Assembly: GCA_031549625.1 (NCBI GenBank)
Contig: JAVBPK010000001.1
Span: forward strand, 1 to 14,149
Reading direction: 5' to 3'
DNA from: JAISXK01 sp031549625
GTDB taxonomy: Bacteria; Bacillota; Clostridia; Christensenellales; CAG-138
DNA: 14,149 nt
Positions 1 to 7,568 of the stretch are shown in pieces; the stretch's first letter is position 1, and each line of letters begins with the position of its first letter. The notes beneath the pieces are model-generated. The model did no database searches, was not told the origin of the DNA, and was given only the letters and a program-made list of their open reading frames with translations. The position numbers were made by a program, and so were the translations under genes.

Positions 1-301
1 TATCGTCCCGTTCTTTTTCATTTATTCGCCAGCGATGTTGCTCATTGCAGATTCGCCTTTGCAGATAGCTTTGGCGGCCGTAACAGGGATTGCGGGAACA
101 TATCTGCTTGCGGTGGCCTGTGAGGGTTATTTCTTAACACCAATCAATGTCCTCTTGCGCTTGGTCAGCTTCGCTGCAGCCATTTGCTTGATGATCCCCG
201 GGATCAAAACCGACCTAATCGGATTAGTTCTCGTGGGTGTGCTGCTTGCATTCGTACTGACAAAGCGCAAGCGCAATCACAAAAATCAGGTGGCGGCCTG
301 A
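1..301 (+). CDS. TRAP transporter fused permease (DctQM type), C-terminal fragment
   Basis: The frame is open from base 2 at the left edge to TGA at 299-301, giving about 99 residues of a longer protein cut by the window. It is very hydrophobic, with about three membrane segments, the opening motif PFFFIYSPAML typical of the C-terminal part of 4TM/12TM TRAP permeases, and a basic tail (KRKRNHK). TRAP permeases use an ion gradient to import a small anionic solute delivered by a periplasmic or lipoprotein binding protein. The next gene encodes a TAXI-type binding protein, which normally pairs with this fused permease type, so the two very likely form one transporter. The substrate cannot be told from this fragment. 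Other secondary-transporter permeases are possible but less likely given the neighbour. Confidence 0.82.
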   Translation, partial: IVPFFFIYSPAMLLIADSPLQIALAAVTGIAGTYLLAVACEGYFLTPINVLLRLVSFAAAICLMIPGIKTDLIGLVLVGVLLAFVLTKRKRNHKNQVAA

Positions 302-331
302 TACCCGCTCGATCTGGTCACCTTCTGCCGG

Positions 332-349
332 AACGGGGCAGCCCGTTTT
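332..349 (+). terminator. terminator-like hairpin between permease and binding-protein genes
   Basis: AACGGG (332-337) pairs with CCCGTT (342-347) around a GCAG loop, followed by a short TTTT run (346-349). The stem is only 6 bp and the U tract is short, so I read it as a possible partial terminator or processing stem inside the operon rather than a full stop. It lies 38 bases before the binding-protein start, whose ribosome binding site at 373-380 is left free. Confidence 0.35.
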
Positions 350-387
350 GCAGATGTGCAGATAAAAATACGAAGGAGGATCCTATA

Positions 388-1452
388 ATGAACCGCAGAA
401 GTATCATTGCCCTAATGCTGGCATGTATTATCATGGTCGCAGCATGTACGGCGCCGACACCCGCCGCGGAAACACCTGCGGCACAACCTACGGCCGGGAA
501 GCTGGCTGGAGAGCCGACTGGAGAACCGGTTAAGGACGAAGGAAAGACGTCGACCAGCAACGAACCGATATTCGTGACGATCGGCACCGCCGGTATCGGC
601 GGTACGTTCTATCCCCTCGGTATGGCCATGGCCACGCTGTGGAACAAGGATATCCCCAACATGAAGGCGGTTGCTATCGCCAGTGCGGGCTCTCCCCAAA
701 ACGTGGATATGCTGCGCACGCAGGACATCGAAGTGGCCGTGTGCCGCTCCACCGAAGCGTACAACGCAATGAATGCACTTGAATCTTATAAAGAGAAGCA
801 GACGTACATCCGTGCGCTCACCGGCGGATTGTACTATGACTGCACACAGATTTTGGCTGTGAACGACAAAGGCATTGAGTCCATCGCCGATTTCAAGGGC
901 CGCCGGATTGCGGTCGGTTCCATTGGAAGCGGCGGCGAGAGCGACGCAAGGAATATGCTGGCCGCTTACGGTATGACCTATGATGACATTACCCCTGAAT
1001 ACATTGAACTTGCGCAGGCGGTCGATATGATGAAGGACGGCCTCATTGATGGCGCGATTCTGGGCATCACCCTGGGTTCTTCGGCAATCAACGAGCTTAT
1101 GATGACAGGGAAGGTTAAGCTTCTCGATATCGATGATGCAGCCATCAACAAGCTTCGGGAGAACGAATTCTGGATTGAGGACCGCAATATCCCAAAGAAC
1201 GTGTATCAGAACCAGGATTACGAGGTGAAGTCCTTTGGCCGTCCTCCGGATATCATCATCTGCCGCGAGGAAATGGACGAGGAGCTTGCCTACCAGCTTT
1301 GCAAGTCCATGTATGAGGGCAAGGCAGCCATCCATGAAGTGGCTCAGATTCTGACCCAGTTTGGTACGGACATGCTTTCCTCCGAGGAGGATGCCCTGAT
1401 ACCGTATCATCCCGGCGCACTGCGTTACTTCAAGGAGATCGGCGCTCTCTAA
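388..1452 (+). CDS. TAXI family TRAP transporter solute-binding lipoprotein
   Basis: This 354-residue protein is the extracellular substrate-binding component of the TRAP transporter encoded just upstream. The start ATG at 388 is set by a strong AAGGAGGA at 373-380; a longer upstream extension of the frame (to 184) overlaps the permease and has no such site. Residues 1-20 form a lipoprotein signal with lipobox V17-A18-A19-C20, so Cys20 should be lipidated and anchor the protein to the outer face of the membrane. A Pro/Ala/Thr-rich linker follows (about 21-60). The mature domain opens with VTIGTAGIGGTFYPLG, the diagnostic N-terminal motif of TAXI proteins (NMT1/TAXI fold). The length is normal for the family. 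The ligand is unknown; family members are associated with carboxylates such as glutamate or 2-oxoglutarate. Confidence in the family is high, in the ligand low. Confidence 0.93.
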   Translation: MNRRSIIALMLACIIMVAACTAPTPAAETPAAQPTAGKLAGEPTGEPVKDEGKTSTSNEPIFVTIGTAGIGGTFYPLGMAMATLWNKDIPNMKAVAIASAGSPQNVDMLRTQDIEVAVCRSTEAYNAMNALESYKEKQTYIRALTGGLYYDCTQILAVNDKGIESIADFKGRRIAVGSIGSGGESDARNMLAAYGMTYDDITPEYIELAQAVDMMKDGLIDGAILGITLGSSAINELMMTGKVKLLDIDDAAINKLRENEFWIEDRNIPKNVYQNQDYEVKSFGRPPDIIICREEMDEELAYQLCKSMYEGKAAIHEVAQILTQFGTDMLSSEEDALIPYHPGALRYFKEIGAL

Positions 1453-1529
1453 ATCCGGGCGAAGCGCGGTGGTCCAAACTGTTTTGCATCATACGCAGCG
1501 ATTTGCGAAAAGGACAATCTCGTCAGAAC

Positions 1530-1575
1530 GGGCCGCGGAACCTGCATGGAACTGTGAAATACAGGTTCCCGGTCC
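1530..1575 (+). other. large intercistronic RNA stem-loop
   Basis: GGAACCTG (1537-1544) pairs perfectly with CAGGTTCC (1562-1569). The stem continues past a bulged C1536 with GGGCCG (1530-1535) against CGGTCC (1570-1575, one G-U), for 14 bp in total and a 17-base loop. No T run follows, so it is not a standard intrinsic terminator. It sits in the 157-base gap between the binding-protein and C45 genes and ends 34 bases before the C45 start. A role in mRNA processing or 3'-end protection of the binding-protein message is my inference. Confidence 0.6.
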
Positions 1576-1609
1576 AGATCATACGCTATTTTAAGAGGAG
1601 GGTGAAAGA

Positions 1610-3457
1610 ATGAAACGGCTGTTGGTTATGCTGATAACGGCAGCAATGCTCCTGGGGGTTGGCAGCCAAGCACTTGCGGCGGAAAAAAGCGAGATGAACG
1701 TCATGTGCTCCATGTCTTCAACCTATGAAGGCAAGGGCCTGATCCGTTATCGCGTTGCTGTCCAGAACGTGGGCGAAGAAGCTATCAGTGGCGCACAAGT
1801 CTATTGCGAGGTCCCCAATGGTATCTACAGGGAGATCCCCACGGTGATCCCGGGCATACCCCGTGATTATGGCACGTATACCAGCATCAAGTGGAGGCTG
1901 CCGGATATTGTGCCCAATCAGTTGATGCATATTGAGTTCACTATTGCGAGTAACGCCAAGAGTGCCGAAGAAGTCGGCGCTGCGTCCATGCGTATTGAGA
2001 CCGAGCTGGCGGAAAAGGCACTAAAGGATGTTGCTATCAACACCTATGCCGGCGGCAGCTGCTCGGCGATTTCGAAGTATATGCATACCGATGGCTGGCC
2101 GGATTTCCCCGCTTACGGTGTTGATCTGGGCGTGCTCAAGGGCACCTGGTACGAGATGGGCGTACAGTATGGCGAGCGCGTTGGACAACCCATACAGCTA
2201 TACTTTGATCACCGTGCTGACAGCCACGTAGATGTATACGGCCTGGAGCATGTTTTGCAGGATGTACATCGCTATGAAGAACAGGCCAAGCTTTTCTTCC
2301 CCGAGGCGCTGGAGTTCGTTCAGGGTATCGCTGATGGCGCCAAGGAATTCTTTTCCAAATCCAAATACGCAGCTTCCATGACGGACTATGAGAAGGTTTT
2401 GTTGCTCAACTGTGACAACTGCCTCATGTACGGCCATCCCGGCGACGAACACTATGATCCTTCCAAGGAGACCGCTGCGGGCCATGCGGCGGACGCCTGC
2501 TCCGCGCTGGTGGCTCTGGGCAACCAGGGCGCAACGGTGAACAACAAAACCGTGATCAGCCAGACCAACGACGGCGACTTCCTTAACGAGATGTACCGCT
2601 ATACATTCGTGGCCATGCCCAGCGATCCCCAAGCCAACAACTTCTGGGGTACCACTGCACCCGGCAAGTTCTTTGAAATCATGGGCCTCAACGACAAGGG
2701 CCTGGCTGTGACCGTCACCGCCGGCGCTTACGGCACATGGGTTCCTGAGAAGAAAATTTTTGAGCGCGCGTTTGGCGTAACCTGGCAGTACGTGCTGCTG
2801 CGCCAGATGGCATATGCGGATACATGCGATGAGGCTGTGGAACTCGTTACCGTCGGTACCGAGGAATACCGTAAGGCGACAGGCAGAAAAACCCTGTTGC
2901 GCACCCGCCATAACAACTATGTCATCGCGGATCCCGAGAATGCAGTGGTTGTAGAAGTGACAGCCAATCGTTATGCCACCCGTAAGCCCGGCGATTACGG
3001 CGAGGAGCCCGGCTTCATCGTATGCACCAACCACTATAAGTGTGACTACAGCTACAACGACAAGAACGTAAGAACCGATTACCCCATGACCACCTTCGGT
3101 GGCGACGATTTCAATCCGCAAAGCACCTCCAGATACTACGAGCTTACGTGGCTTGCAAGAACCAACTACGGCAAAATGGACGCCGAAATGATCAAGAGCT
3201 TCCAGTCCATGCATCATTATTATACCGCATCTGGTGAAATGGTAGAGACGGTGTGGAACGATGAGCTCAAGGAGTTCGTGCCGGCGTATGTGGATGCTTA
3301 TACCGTATGCCGTCATGGCGGTTATCCTGAAAGCCACAGCGGGCAGACCGTGGACAGCAAGGTTGCCGTCTTGCAGGATCGCCTCATGCAGTTCAGCTTA
3401 GGTCGTCCCTGCGAGTGGGAGGGCATGTGGCAGAGCTTTGTGGTACCGAAAAAATAG
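1610..3457 (+). CDS. exported C45-family (acyl-CoA:6-APA acyltransferase-like) Ntn hydrolase with N-terminal beta domain
   Basis: This is a 615-residue exported protein. Its start ATG at 1610 follows a GGAGGG site (1597-1602). Residues 1-23 are a Sec signal peptide (MKRLL, hydrophobic core, then ALA|A). Residues about 27-115 look like a DUF11/CARDB-type beta-sandwich. From about 165 the sequence fits peptidase C45 / AAT-like Ntn hydrolases: GTWYEMGVQYGE (179-190), then a likely autoprocessing junction at A296-C297-S298 with Cys297 as nucleophile, QTNDGDF (318-324) in the place of the usual NWD segment, GLNDKGLAVT (359-368) and CTNHY (472-476). Family members self-cleave before the Cys and hydrolyse or transfer acyl groups on amides such as penicillins and N-acyl amino acids. 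The exported location implies action outside the membrane before TRAP uptake. A C69-type dipeptidase is a weaker alternative. The substrate is unknown. Confidence 0.8.
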   Translation: MKRLLVMLITAAMLLGVGSQALAAEKSEMNVMCSMSSTYEGKGLIRYRVAVQNVGEEAISGAQVYCEVPNGIYREIPTVIPGIPRDYGTYTSIKWRLPDIVPNQLMHIEFTIASNAKSAEEVGAASMRIETELAEKALKDVAINTYAGGSCSAISKYMHTDGWPDFPAYGVDLGVLKGTWYEMGVQYGERVGQPIQLYFDHRADSHVDVYGLEHVLQDVHRYEEQAKLFFPEALEFVQGIADGAKEFFSKSKYAASMTDYEKVLLLNCDNCLMYGHPGDEHYDPSKETAAGHAADACSALVALGNQGATVNNKTVISQTNDGDFLNEMYRYTFVAMPSDPQANNFWGTTAPGKFFEIMGLNDKGLAVTVTAGAYGTWVPEKKIFERAFGVTWQYVLLRQMAYADTCDEAVELVTVGTEEYRKATGRKTLLRTRHNNYVIADPENAVVVEVTANRYATRKPGDYGEEPGFIVCTNHYKCDYSYNDKNVRTDYPMTTFGGDDFNPQSTSRYYELTWLARTNYGKMDAEMIKSFQSMHHYYTASGEMVETVWNDELKEFVPAYVDAYTVCRHGGYPESHSGQTVDSKVAVLQDRLMQFSLGRPCEWEGMWQSFVVPKK

Positions 3458-3469
3458 CTTTCACTTGAC

Positions 3470-3517
3470 GATGGCTTTTGCCGGTCCGCCGGTGTTCTCT
3501 GGCGGACCGCTGCCATC
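3470..3517 (+). other. compound stem-loop between C45 and M24 genes
   Basis: CGGTCCGCC (3482-3490) pairs perfectly with GGCGGACCG (3501-3509) around a 10-base loop. An outer helix, GATGGC (3470-3475) with GCCATC (3512-3517), closes it across a small internal loop. There is no T tract, so it is not a canonical terminator, though it could be a Rho-independent pause or an RNase-processing barrier. It occupies most of the 89-base gap and leaves the downstream ribosome binding site unpaired. Confidence 0.6.
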
Positions 3518-3546
3518 AGACCAAGCACACGTGAAAAGGAAAGGAC

Positions 3547-4722
3547 ATGCAGAATATGTCGAATAATGGCAGAAAACCAGACACGCCGTTCACAATAGAA
3601 GAATACCGCCAGCGTATAGAAGGTGTGCGCAAGCAGATGCAGCAGCGCTGCATCGAGGTGCTGATGGTGCGGGAGCCCGTGAACCTGTACTATCTGACCG
3701 GATACAATACCATTGGATTTTCGAATTACACCATTTTGTTCCTGCCGTTGGAAGGCGAGCCGTGCATGTTGGTACGGAGCATGGAAAAGACAGTGGCCGT
3801 CGCTTCGTCTTGGGTTAATGATATTGCGGTCTGGGAAGATCATGAGAATCCCTATGCGCTGACCAGGAGCTTGCTTGACGGGCACAAGTGGATCAATAAA
3901 AAACTGGCGTTTGAAAACAGCACATCCTATGTTTCGCTGGATGGGTATAAAGCGCTTGCTGCCGCGGTGGATCGCGAGATGACCGATGGAGGACACCTTG
4001 TAGAAGCAGTTCGAGAGGTGAAGTCTTCCACAGAGATTAGCTATATGCGAAAAGCCGCGGAATTCAGCTATGCGTCTATGGAAGCCGGCATGAAGGCGTT
4101 CGCTGTGGGTGTGACGGAAAACCAGGTGGCCTCTAAAATGTATGCGGCCATCGTGGCGACCGGCGGCGAGAACACAAGCGGCGAGCCAATCGTAACCTGC
4201 GGCACAAAATCGGGAATACCGCACACAACCTTCCATAGATACATATTGCAGGAAGGCGATGCGGCCCTGCTTGAGCTTGCGGGCGTTTACAACCGCTATG
4301 TCGCACCCATTATGCGCTGCGCCGTGTTAGGCCCCAAATTCAATCCTGAAATAAAGATCATGGCAGACGTGTGCTTGGAAGCGCTCAACACCGCGATTGA
4401 TGCAATCAAGCCCGGTACGACCTCGGGCGAAGTGGATGAAGCCTGTCGCGGCGTCATTGAGCGAGCCGGCTATTACGAGAACTTCCGCAAGCGTACAGGC
4501 TATTCCGTTGGCTGCTCATACCCTCCCACCTTGTTTGAGCAAATGATTGACCTGAAAATGAACGACCCTCGCGTATTGCTCCCCGGTATGGTGTTCCATC
4601 TGCCGGTAGCGCTCAGAAAGTATGGTGAGTTCGGCGTTGGCCTGAGCGAGACTGTGCTCGTCACCGAAACCGGCAGCGAGGTCTTGACTTGCTTCCCGCG
4701 CAAGCTCTTTGTCATCGAATAA
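3547..4722 (+). CDS. M24 (creatinase / aminopeptidase P-like) family hydrolase, probably metal-independent
   Basis: The product has 391 residues with the two-domain pita-bread layout of creatinase/prolidase proteins: an N-terminal domain (about 15-150, containing EPVNLYYLTGYN) and a C-terminal M24 domain (about 160-391). It has no signal peptide, so it is cytoplasmic. The five metal ligands (D, D, H, E, E) of true M24 peptidases are mostly absent. E243 (LLELAG) and A253 (YVAPIMR) stand where the two Asp should be, Y319 (TGYSVG) stands near the usual His, and FHLP (350-353) replaces the first Glu motif; E368 is kept. His226 is conserved. This pattern resembles creatinase and ectoine-hydrolase (DoeA)-like enzymes, which split C-N bonds other than prolyl peptides. 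Starts at 3547 or 3556 are both possible from the GAAAAGGAAAGGA leader. Its position after an exported amidase-like enzyme suggests it acts on the imported product. Confidence 0.85.
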   Translation: MQNMSNNGRKPDTPFTIEEYRQRIEGVRKQMQQRCIEVLMVREPVNLYYLTGYNTIGFSNYTILFLPLEGEPCMLVRSMEKTVAVASSWVNDIAVWEDHENPYALTRSLLDGHKWINKKLAFENSTSYVSLDGYKALAAAVDREMTDGGHLVEAVREVKSSTEISYMRKAAEFSYASMEAGMKAFAVGVTENQVASKMYAAIVATGGENTSGEPIVTCGTKSGIPHTTFHRYILQEGDAALLELAGVYNRYVAPIMRCAVLGPKFNPEIKIMADVCLEALNTAIDAIKPGTTSGEVDEACRGVIERAGYYENFRKRTGYSVGCSYPPTLFEQMIDLKMNDPRVLLPGMVFHLPVALRKYGEFGVGLSETVLVTETGSEVLTCFPRKLFVIE

Positions 4723-4749
4723 ATTTTAACCAATAACAGGAGAAAAACC

Positions 4750-5397
4750 ATGAACCAGACGAACGAAAACTATATCCAGGCGACAACCACATATTTTAAC
4801 CGCATGGGAACATCCAACACCGACGATACGCTCCGCCTTGCAAAACAGCGTTTTGACGAGCTGGGCTTGAAAAAGGTTGTCATCGCCACTTCCTTTGGTA
4901 AAACTCCGCTCGCTGCCCTGAGATATTTTAAGGGCGAGCAGATCGTGGTAGTAAATTCTATGTACGGTTTCCGCGTTAAGGGCGAACAGTCATTGCCGGC
5001 TGATGTGAAAAAGCAGATGGAGGACGCGGGCATGACACTTGTGTATACCACCCATGCTTTTGCGGGCATTGAAAGGTCTATCAACCAGAAGTTTGGAGGC
5101 ATCGGCCTTACGCAGTTTGCCAGCCAGTTGTTCAAGATGATGGGCGAAGGCGTTAAGGTTTGCGTGGAGATTGCGGTGATGGCAGCGGATTGCGGCGCTA
5201 TCTCAATCGACGAGGAAAGCATGTACATAGCAGGCACGGTGCGTGGCTGCGACACGGCGATGGTATTGGTACCTGCCCATAGCAACGCGTTCTTTGATCT
5301 TCAGATCAAGGAAATCGTATGCATGCCGCGCGTACGTTCGCTCAAGGGACAGCCGCTGGCCCATCAGTTTGCCAAGGCGGATAACGAGAATAAGTAA
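4750..5397 (+). CDS. standalone pyruvate kinase alpha/beta (C-terminal) domain protein
   Basis: This is a 215-residue cytoplasmic protein made only of the C-terminal domain fold of pyruvate kinase, with none of the catalytic barrel. ATG 4750 follows AGGAGA (4738-4743), 27 bases after the M24 stop, so the two are probably cotranscribed. Recognisable pieces are TLRLAKQRFDELGLKKVVIA, the Ser/Thr-rich SFGKTPLAALRYF segment, GVKVCVEIAVMAAD and a late AHSNAFFDLQIKEI. In pyruvate kinase this domain binds allosteric effectors. Standalone copies of this length occur in Clostridia and archaea as uncharacterised proteins, so no catalytic function should be assigned. Its place inside a transport/hydrolase operon suggests a sensing, binding or enzymatic role on the same compound. 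Family confidence is good, function unknown. Confidence 0.78.
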   Translation: MNQTNENYIQATTTYFNRMGTSNTDDTLRLAKQRFDELGLKKVVIATSFGKTPLAALRYFKGEQIVVVNSMYGFRVKGEQSLPADVKKQMEDAGMTLVYTTHAFAGIERSINQKFGGIGLTQFASQLFKMMGEGVKVCVEIAVMAADCGAISIDEESMYIAGTVRGCDTAMVLVPAHSNAFFDLQIKEIVCMPRVRSLKGQPLAHQFAKADNENK

Positions 5398-5419
5398 AAT
5401 AATCCGCATGGCATAAAAA

Positions 5420-5450
5420 GGAGCGCGCTTCATTTTGGGCGCGCTTTGCT
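5420..5450 (+). terminator. weak intrinsic terminator or attenuator before the racemase gene
   Basis: AGCGCGC (5422-5428) pairs perfectly with GCGCGCT (5439-5445), extendable by G-U pairs at 5420-5421 with 5446-5447. The following TTTGCTT is only a broken T run. It could partly stop transcripts from the upstream four genes, leaving the racemase at lower expression or under read-through control. The loop is about 10 bases. Confidence 0.5.
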
Positions 5451-5466
5451 TAAAGCAGGTGAAAAT

Positions 5467-6174
5467 ATGAAAATAATCGGAATTGTGGGAGGAATGGGGC
5501 CTGCGGCAGGCGCGGACATGCTGCTCAAGATCACATCGGCAACGGCGGCGAAGCAGGATCAAGCGCATGTGCCGGTGTTGCTCTTCAGTAATACGGCCAT
5601 ACCCGACCGCACGGCGGCCATCCTCACAGAGGGGGCCGACCCGCGGCCGGAGTTGCTGCGTTCGGCCAAATTGCTGGCGGACGCTGGCGCTCAGCTGCTG
5701 GTGATTGCCTGCAATACGGCGCATCATTATTATAACGATATAGCGGCCAATATAGATATACCGATACTCCATATGCCACGGGAAACGGCGGCCTATGTGA
5801 GCGCATCGCGTATACCCAAGGTGGCTCTGCTCTCCACATCCGGCACCGTGGCGTCCGGTGTTTATGCCAAGGCATTCGCAAGCATAGCTCCGGAGGTGGA
5901 ATTGCTCATACCCGATGAGCAAGGGCAACGTGCGTTGATGGGGCTGATTTACGATGGCGTGAAAAAGGGTTGTATGGATTATCCACCCGACGCTGTACTC
6001 CAGGCGATGCAAACGCTTAAGGATCGGGGCGCGGGCGCGTTCATACTTGGCTGCACGGAGCTTCCTTTGGCCGCTGAGGCCGGCATGCTGCCATGGGATA
6101 GCAGCGAACTGATTGACCCAACCTATATCGTAGCGCGGGCCGCCGTCCTTGCGGTGGGCGCGACATGCGTATGA
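5467..6174 (+). CDS. aspartate/glutamate racemase family protein
   Basis: This 235-residue protein belongs to the cofactor-independent Asp/Glu/hydantoin racemase superfamily. It opens with MKIIGIVGGMGPAAG, the signature of aspartate racemases. The two catalytic cysteines are visible: Cys82 in ACNTAHH and Cys196 in GCTELPLA, which act as the paired acid/base on either face of the alpha-carbon. The start at 5467 is preferred over an in-frame upstream codon at 5446 that lies inside the terminator stem; AGGTGA (5456-5461) gives a modest ribosome binding site. It has no signal peptide. As last gene of the cluster it could interconvert D and L forms of an acidic amino acid freed from the imported substrate; this is inference. 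Exact substrate specificity (Asp, Glu or other) cannot be read from the sequence. Confidence 0.9.
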   Translation: MKIIGIVGGMGPAAGADMLLKITSATAAKQDQAHVPVLLFSNTAIPDRTAAILTEGADPRPELLRSAKLLADAGAQLLVIACNTAHHYYNDIAANIDIPILHMPRETAAYVSASRIPKVALLSTSGTVASGVYAKAFASIAPEVELLIPDEQGQRALMGLIYDGVKKGCMDYPPDAVLQAMQTLKDRGAGAFILGCTELPLAAEAGMLPWDSSELIDPTYIVARAAVLAVGATCV

Positions 6175-6229
6175 GGCAAGCATGGCATTACAGCGATAAG
6201 AAGAGCGTAAGGAATACGAGGATCACCTT

Positions 6230-6266
6230 GGGGGGCTGAGGAGCGGACGAGCGTGCCTCCTTTTTT
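6230..6266 (+). terminator. intrinsic terminator ending the TRAP/C45/racemase cluster
   Basis: GGGGGC (6231-6236) pairs with GCCTCC (6255-6260, one G-U) and is followed directly by six T (6261-6266). It lies 56 bases after the racemase stop and separates that gene from the convergent regulator gene. On the opposite strand no T run follows, so it is directional. Confidence 0.65.
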
Positions 6267-6305
6267 GTATCCCTGCCGGCGGGAGCGGGCAATCGCAGGC
6301 TATAT

Positions 6306-7340
6306 TTATTTCATTAAGTCCATCCACTGCGGGTTGTCTTTTAGATACGCATAAATTTCCTCGTCCCTGAATCCTTTTTTGAGGTCTTCGCGTATTTCCG
6401 AAACGAACCCATGGTTTCTCTCCTTAAATTCCATATGCGAGTAGAGCGGCGATTTTGTAAAGGCATATATGCTTTCGAGATTCGCGAGCATCCGCTCCAT
6501 GATGTATAGCGTGTCGGTTTCGTTTTTCTCTATCGTCGCCAGCTCAAGCCCTGCGGAAACCTCATGATACTCGCCAAACTCAAACAGATGCGCCAGGCCC
6601 CTGATCTTTTGAACGATCATGTGCGCCTTTTTTAAGTCCTTTTCTTGCAGCGCCAGTATATAGATGTCGTGGAATGTCATGCTCAGGCTTTGATATCCGG
6701 CATACAGCAGCTCTTCATACATTTTGCAGGCATCGTTTTGCCGACCCGTATTGCTGTAAATCATGGCTTGCTTTCGCTTTCGTTCGGGGTTCTCCTCCGA
6801 AAAATACACAAGATATTCTTCTGCTTGCTCATATTGTTTTTTGTTGATATGGAAATAGTATAGTGCCTCGGCAGCGGAGCGCCGGAGCGTTTCATCGCTG
6901 CTTTCCAGCGCACGCACATAACAGTCCAAAATATAGCCGTCATAACGGTCTCTATCGGCAATATCGGCCATTGAAAGATGACTGTCAAATATGCGCGCCA
7001 TCCATAAAATCAGATAATACGAACTTGGATGCTCCACAAGGCATTGTTTTATCCATAGGAATACATTGTCGAAGTCTTCTGTCTTTAGCAGTTCATTTGC
7101 TTCTTCAACTAAGTGACCGGCTTCCTCGTCGGAAATCTCTTTTTCGTGGGATAACAGTGTATCTATAGAAATATTCAACAGTCGCGCGATAGGCGAGAGC
7201 AGGGAGATATCCGGCAGCGAATTTCCGTTTTCCCATTTGTTCACCGCCGGGGCCGTCACTCCGAGCCGCTTAGCCATCTCTTCCTGCGTTATATTCTTGT
7301 CTTTGCGATGTTTTCTGATTATGTCGCCAACCTGCATCAT
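6306..7340 (-). CDS. XRE family transcriptional regulator with C-terminal helical repeat region
   Basis: This 344-residue protein has an N-terminal HTH_3/XRE DNA-binding domain (about residues 5-62; key pieces ITQEEMAKRLGV, APAVNKWENGNSLPDI). A long all-helical region follows (about 70-340) with TPR-like Tyr/Leu/Ala spacing, resembling Rgg/PlcR-like or helical-repeat sensors in general layout only. Two adjacent ATG codons (7340 and 7337) follow AAGGAGGG (complement of 7345-7352), so the start is firm to within one residue. It is transcribed alone and converges on the racemase gene. Its target is unknown; it may autoregulate or control a neighbouring cluster, but no operator was identified. 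Confidence 0.88.
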   Translation of the reverse strand: MMQVGDIIRKHRKDKNITQEEMAKRLGVTAPAVNKWENGNSLPDISLLSPIARLLNISIDTLLSHEKEISDEEAGHLVEEANELLKTEDFDNVFLWIKQCLVEHPSSYYLILWMARIFDSHLSMADIADRDRYDGYILDCYVRALESSDETLRRSAAEALYYFHINKKQYEQAEEYLVYFSEENPERKRKQAMIYSNTGRQNDACKMYEELLYAGYQSLSMTFHDIYILALQEKDLKKAHMIVQKIRGLAHLFEFGEYHEVSAGLELATIEKNETDTLYIMERMLANLESIYAFTKSPLYSHMEFKERNHGFVSEIREDLKKGFRDEEIYAYLKDNPQWMDLMK

Positions 7341-7369
7341 CGTTCCCTCCTTGCTATATCCTTAACTTG

Positions 7370-7398
7370 AATATAACATGCGGTGGCGGATCAGCCAA
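7370..7398 (-). promoter_or_regulatory. probable sigma-A promoter of the XRE regulator
   Basis: Reading the minus strand, TTGGCT (complement of 7393-7398) and TATATT (complement of 7370-7375) are separated by exactly 17 bases. They match the consensus at 4/6 and 5/6 positions. The predicted transcript starts about 20 bases before the ribosome binding site and ATG. Confidence 0.5.
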
Positions 7399-7512
7399 TT
7401 GAACATTTGTTAACTTGCAGGAAAAACAAATAACCACCGCTCATGTTTCTTGCTGCATCGTTCGGGCGAAAGGCCGTAACGTCAGGGAACGGAAGGCAAA
7501 TAGGCGGAAACG

Positions 7513-7541
7513 AGAAAACCCGCCGACGATGGACAGCGGGC
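7513..7541 (-). terminator. intrinsic terminator of the GNAT-ending minus-strand operon
   Basis: On the minus strand CCCGC (complement of 7536-7540) pairs with GCGGG (complement of 7519-7523), followed by TTTTCTC (complement of 7512-7518). It lies about 28 bases past the stop of the acetyltransferase gene. The rest of the 228-base gap 7341-7568 holds the regulator promoter and no convincing gene. Confidence 0.55.
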
Positions 7542-7568
7542 AGCTCCTAAGAGGCGAATGCCGATGGA

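Noticed and set aside
412..1410. Long minus-strand open frame opposite the TAXI binding protein
   Set aside because: Antisense shadow of a well supported gene; no ribosome binding site and no recognisable domain.
2198..4236. Two long minus-strand open frames (2198-3337 and 3322-4236) opposite the C45 and M24 genes
   Set aside because: His/Arg/Cys-rich translations typical of antisense frames; the sense genes have clear families and ribosome sites.
5203..6183. Minus-strand open frame opposite the racemase gene
   Set aside because: Antisense shadow spanning two plus-strand genes, low-complexity Arg/His content, no family match.
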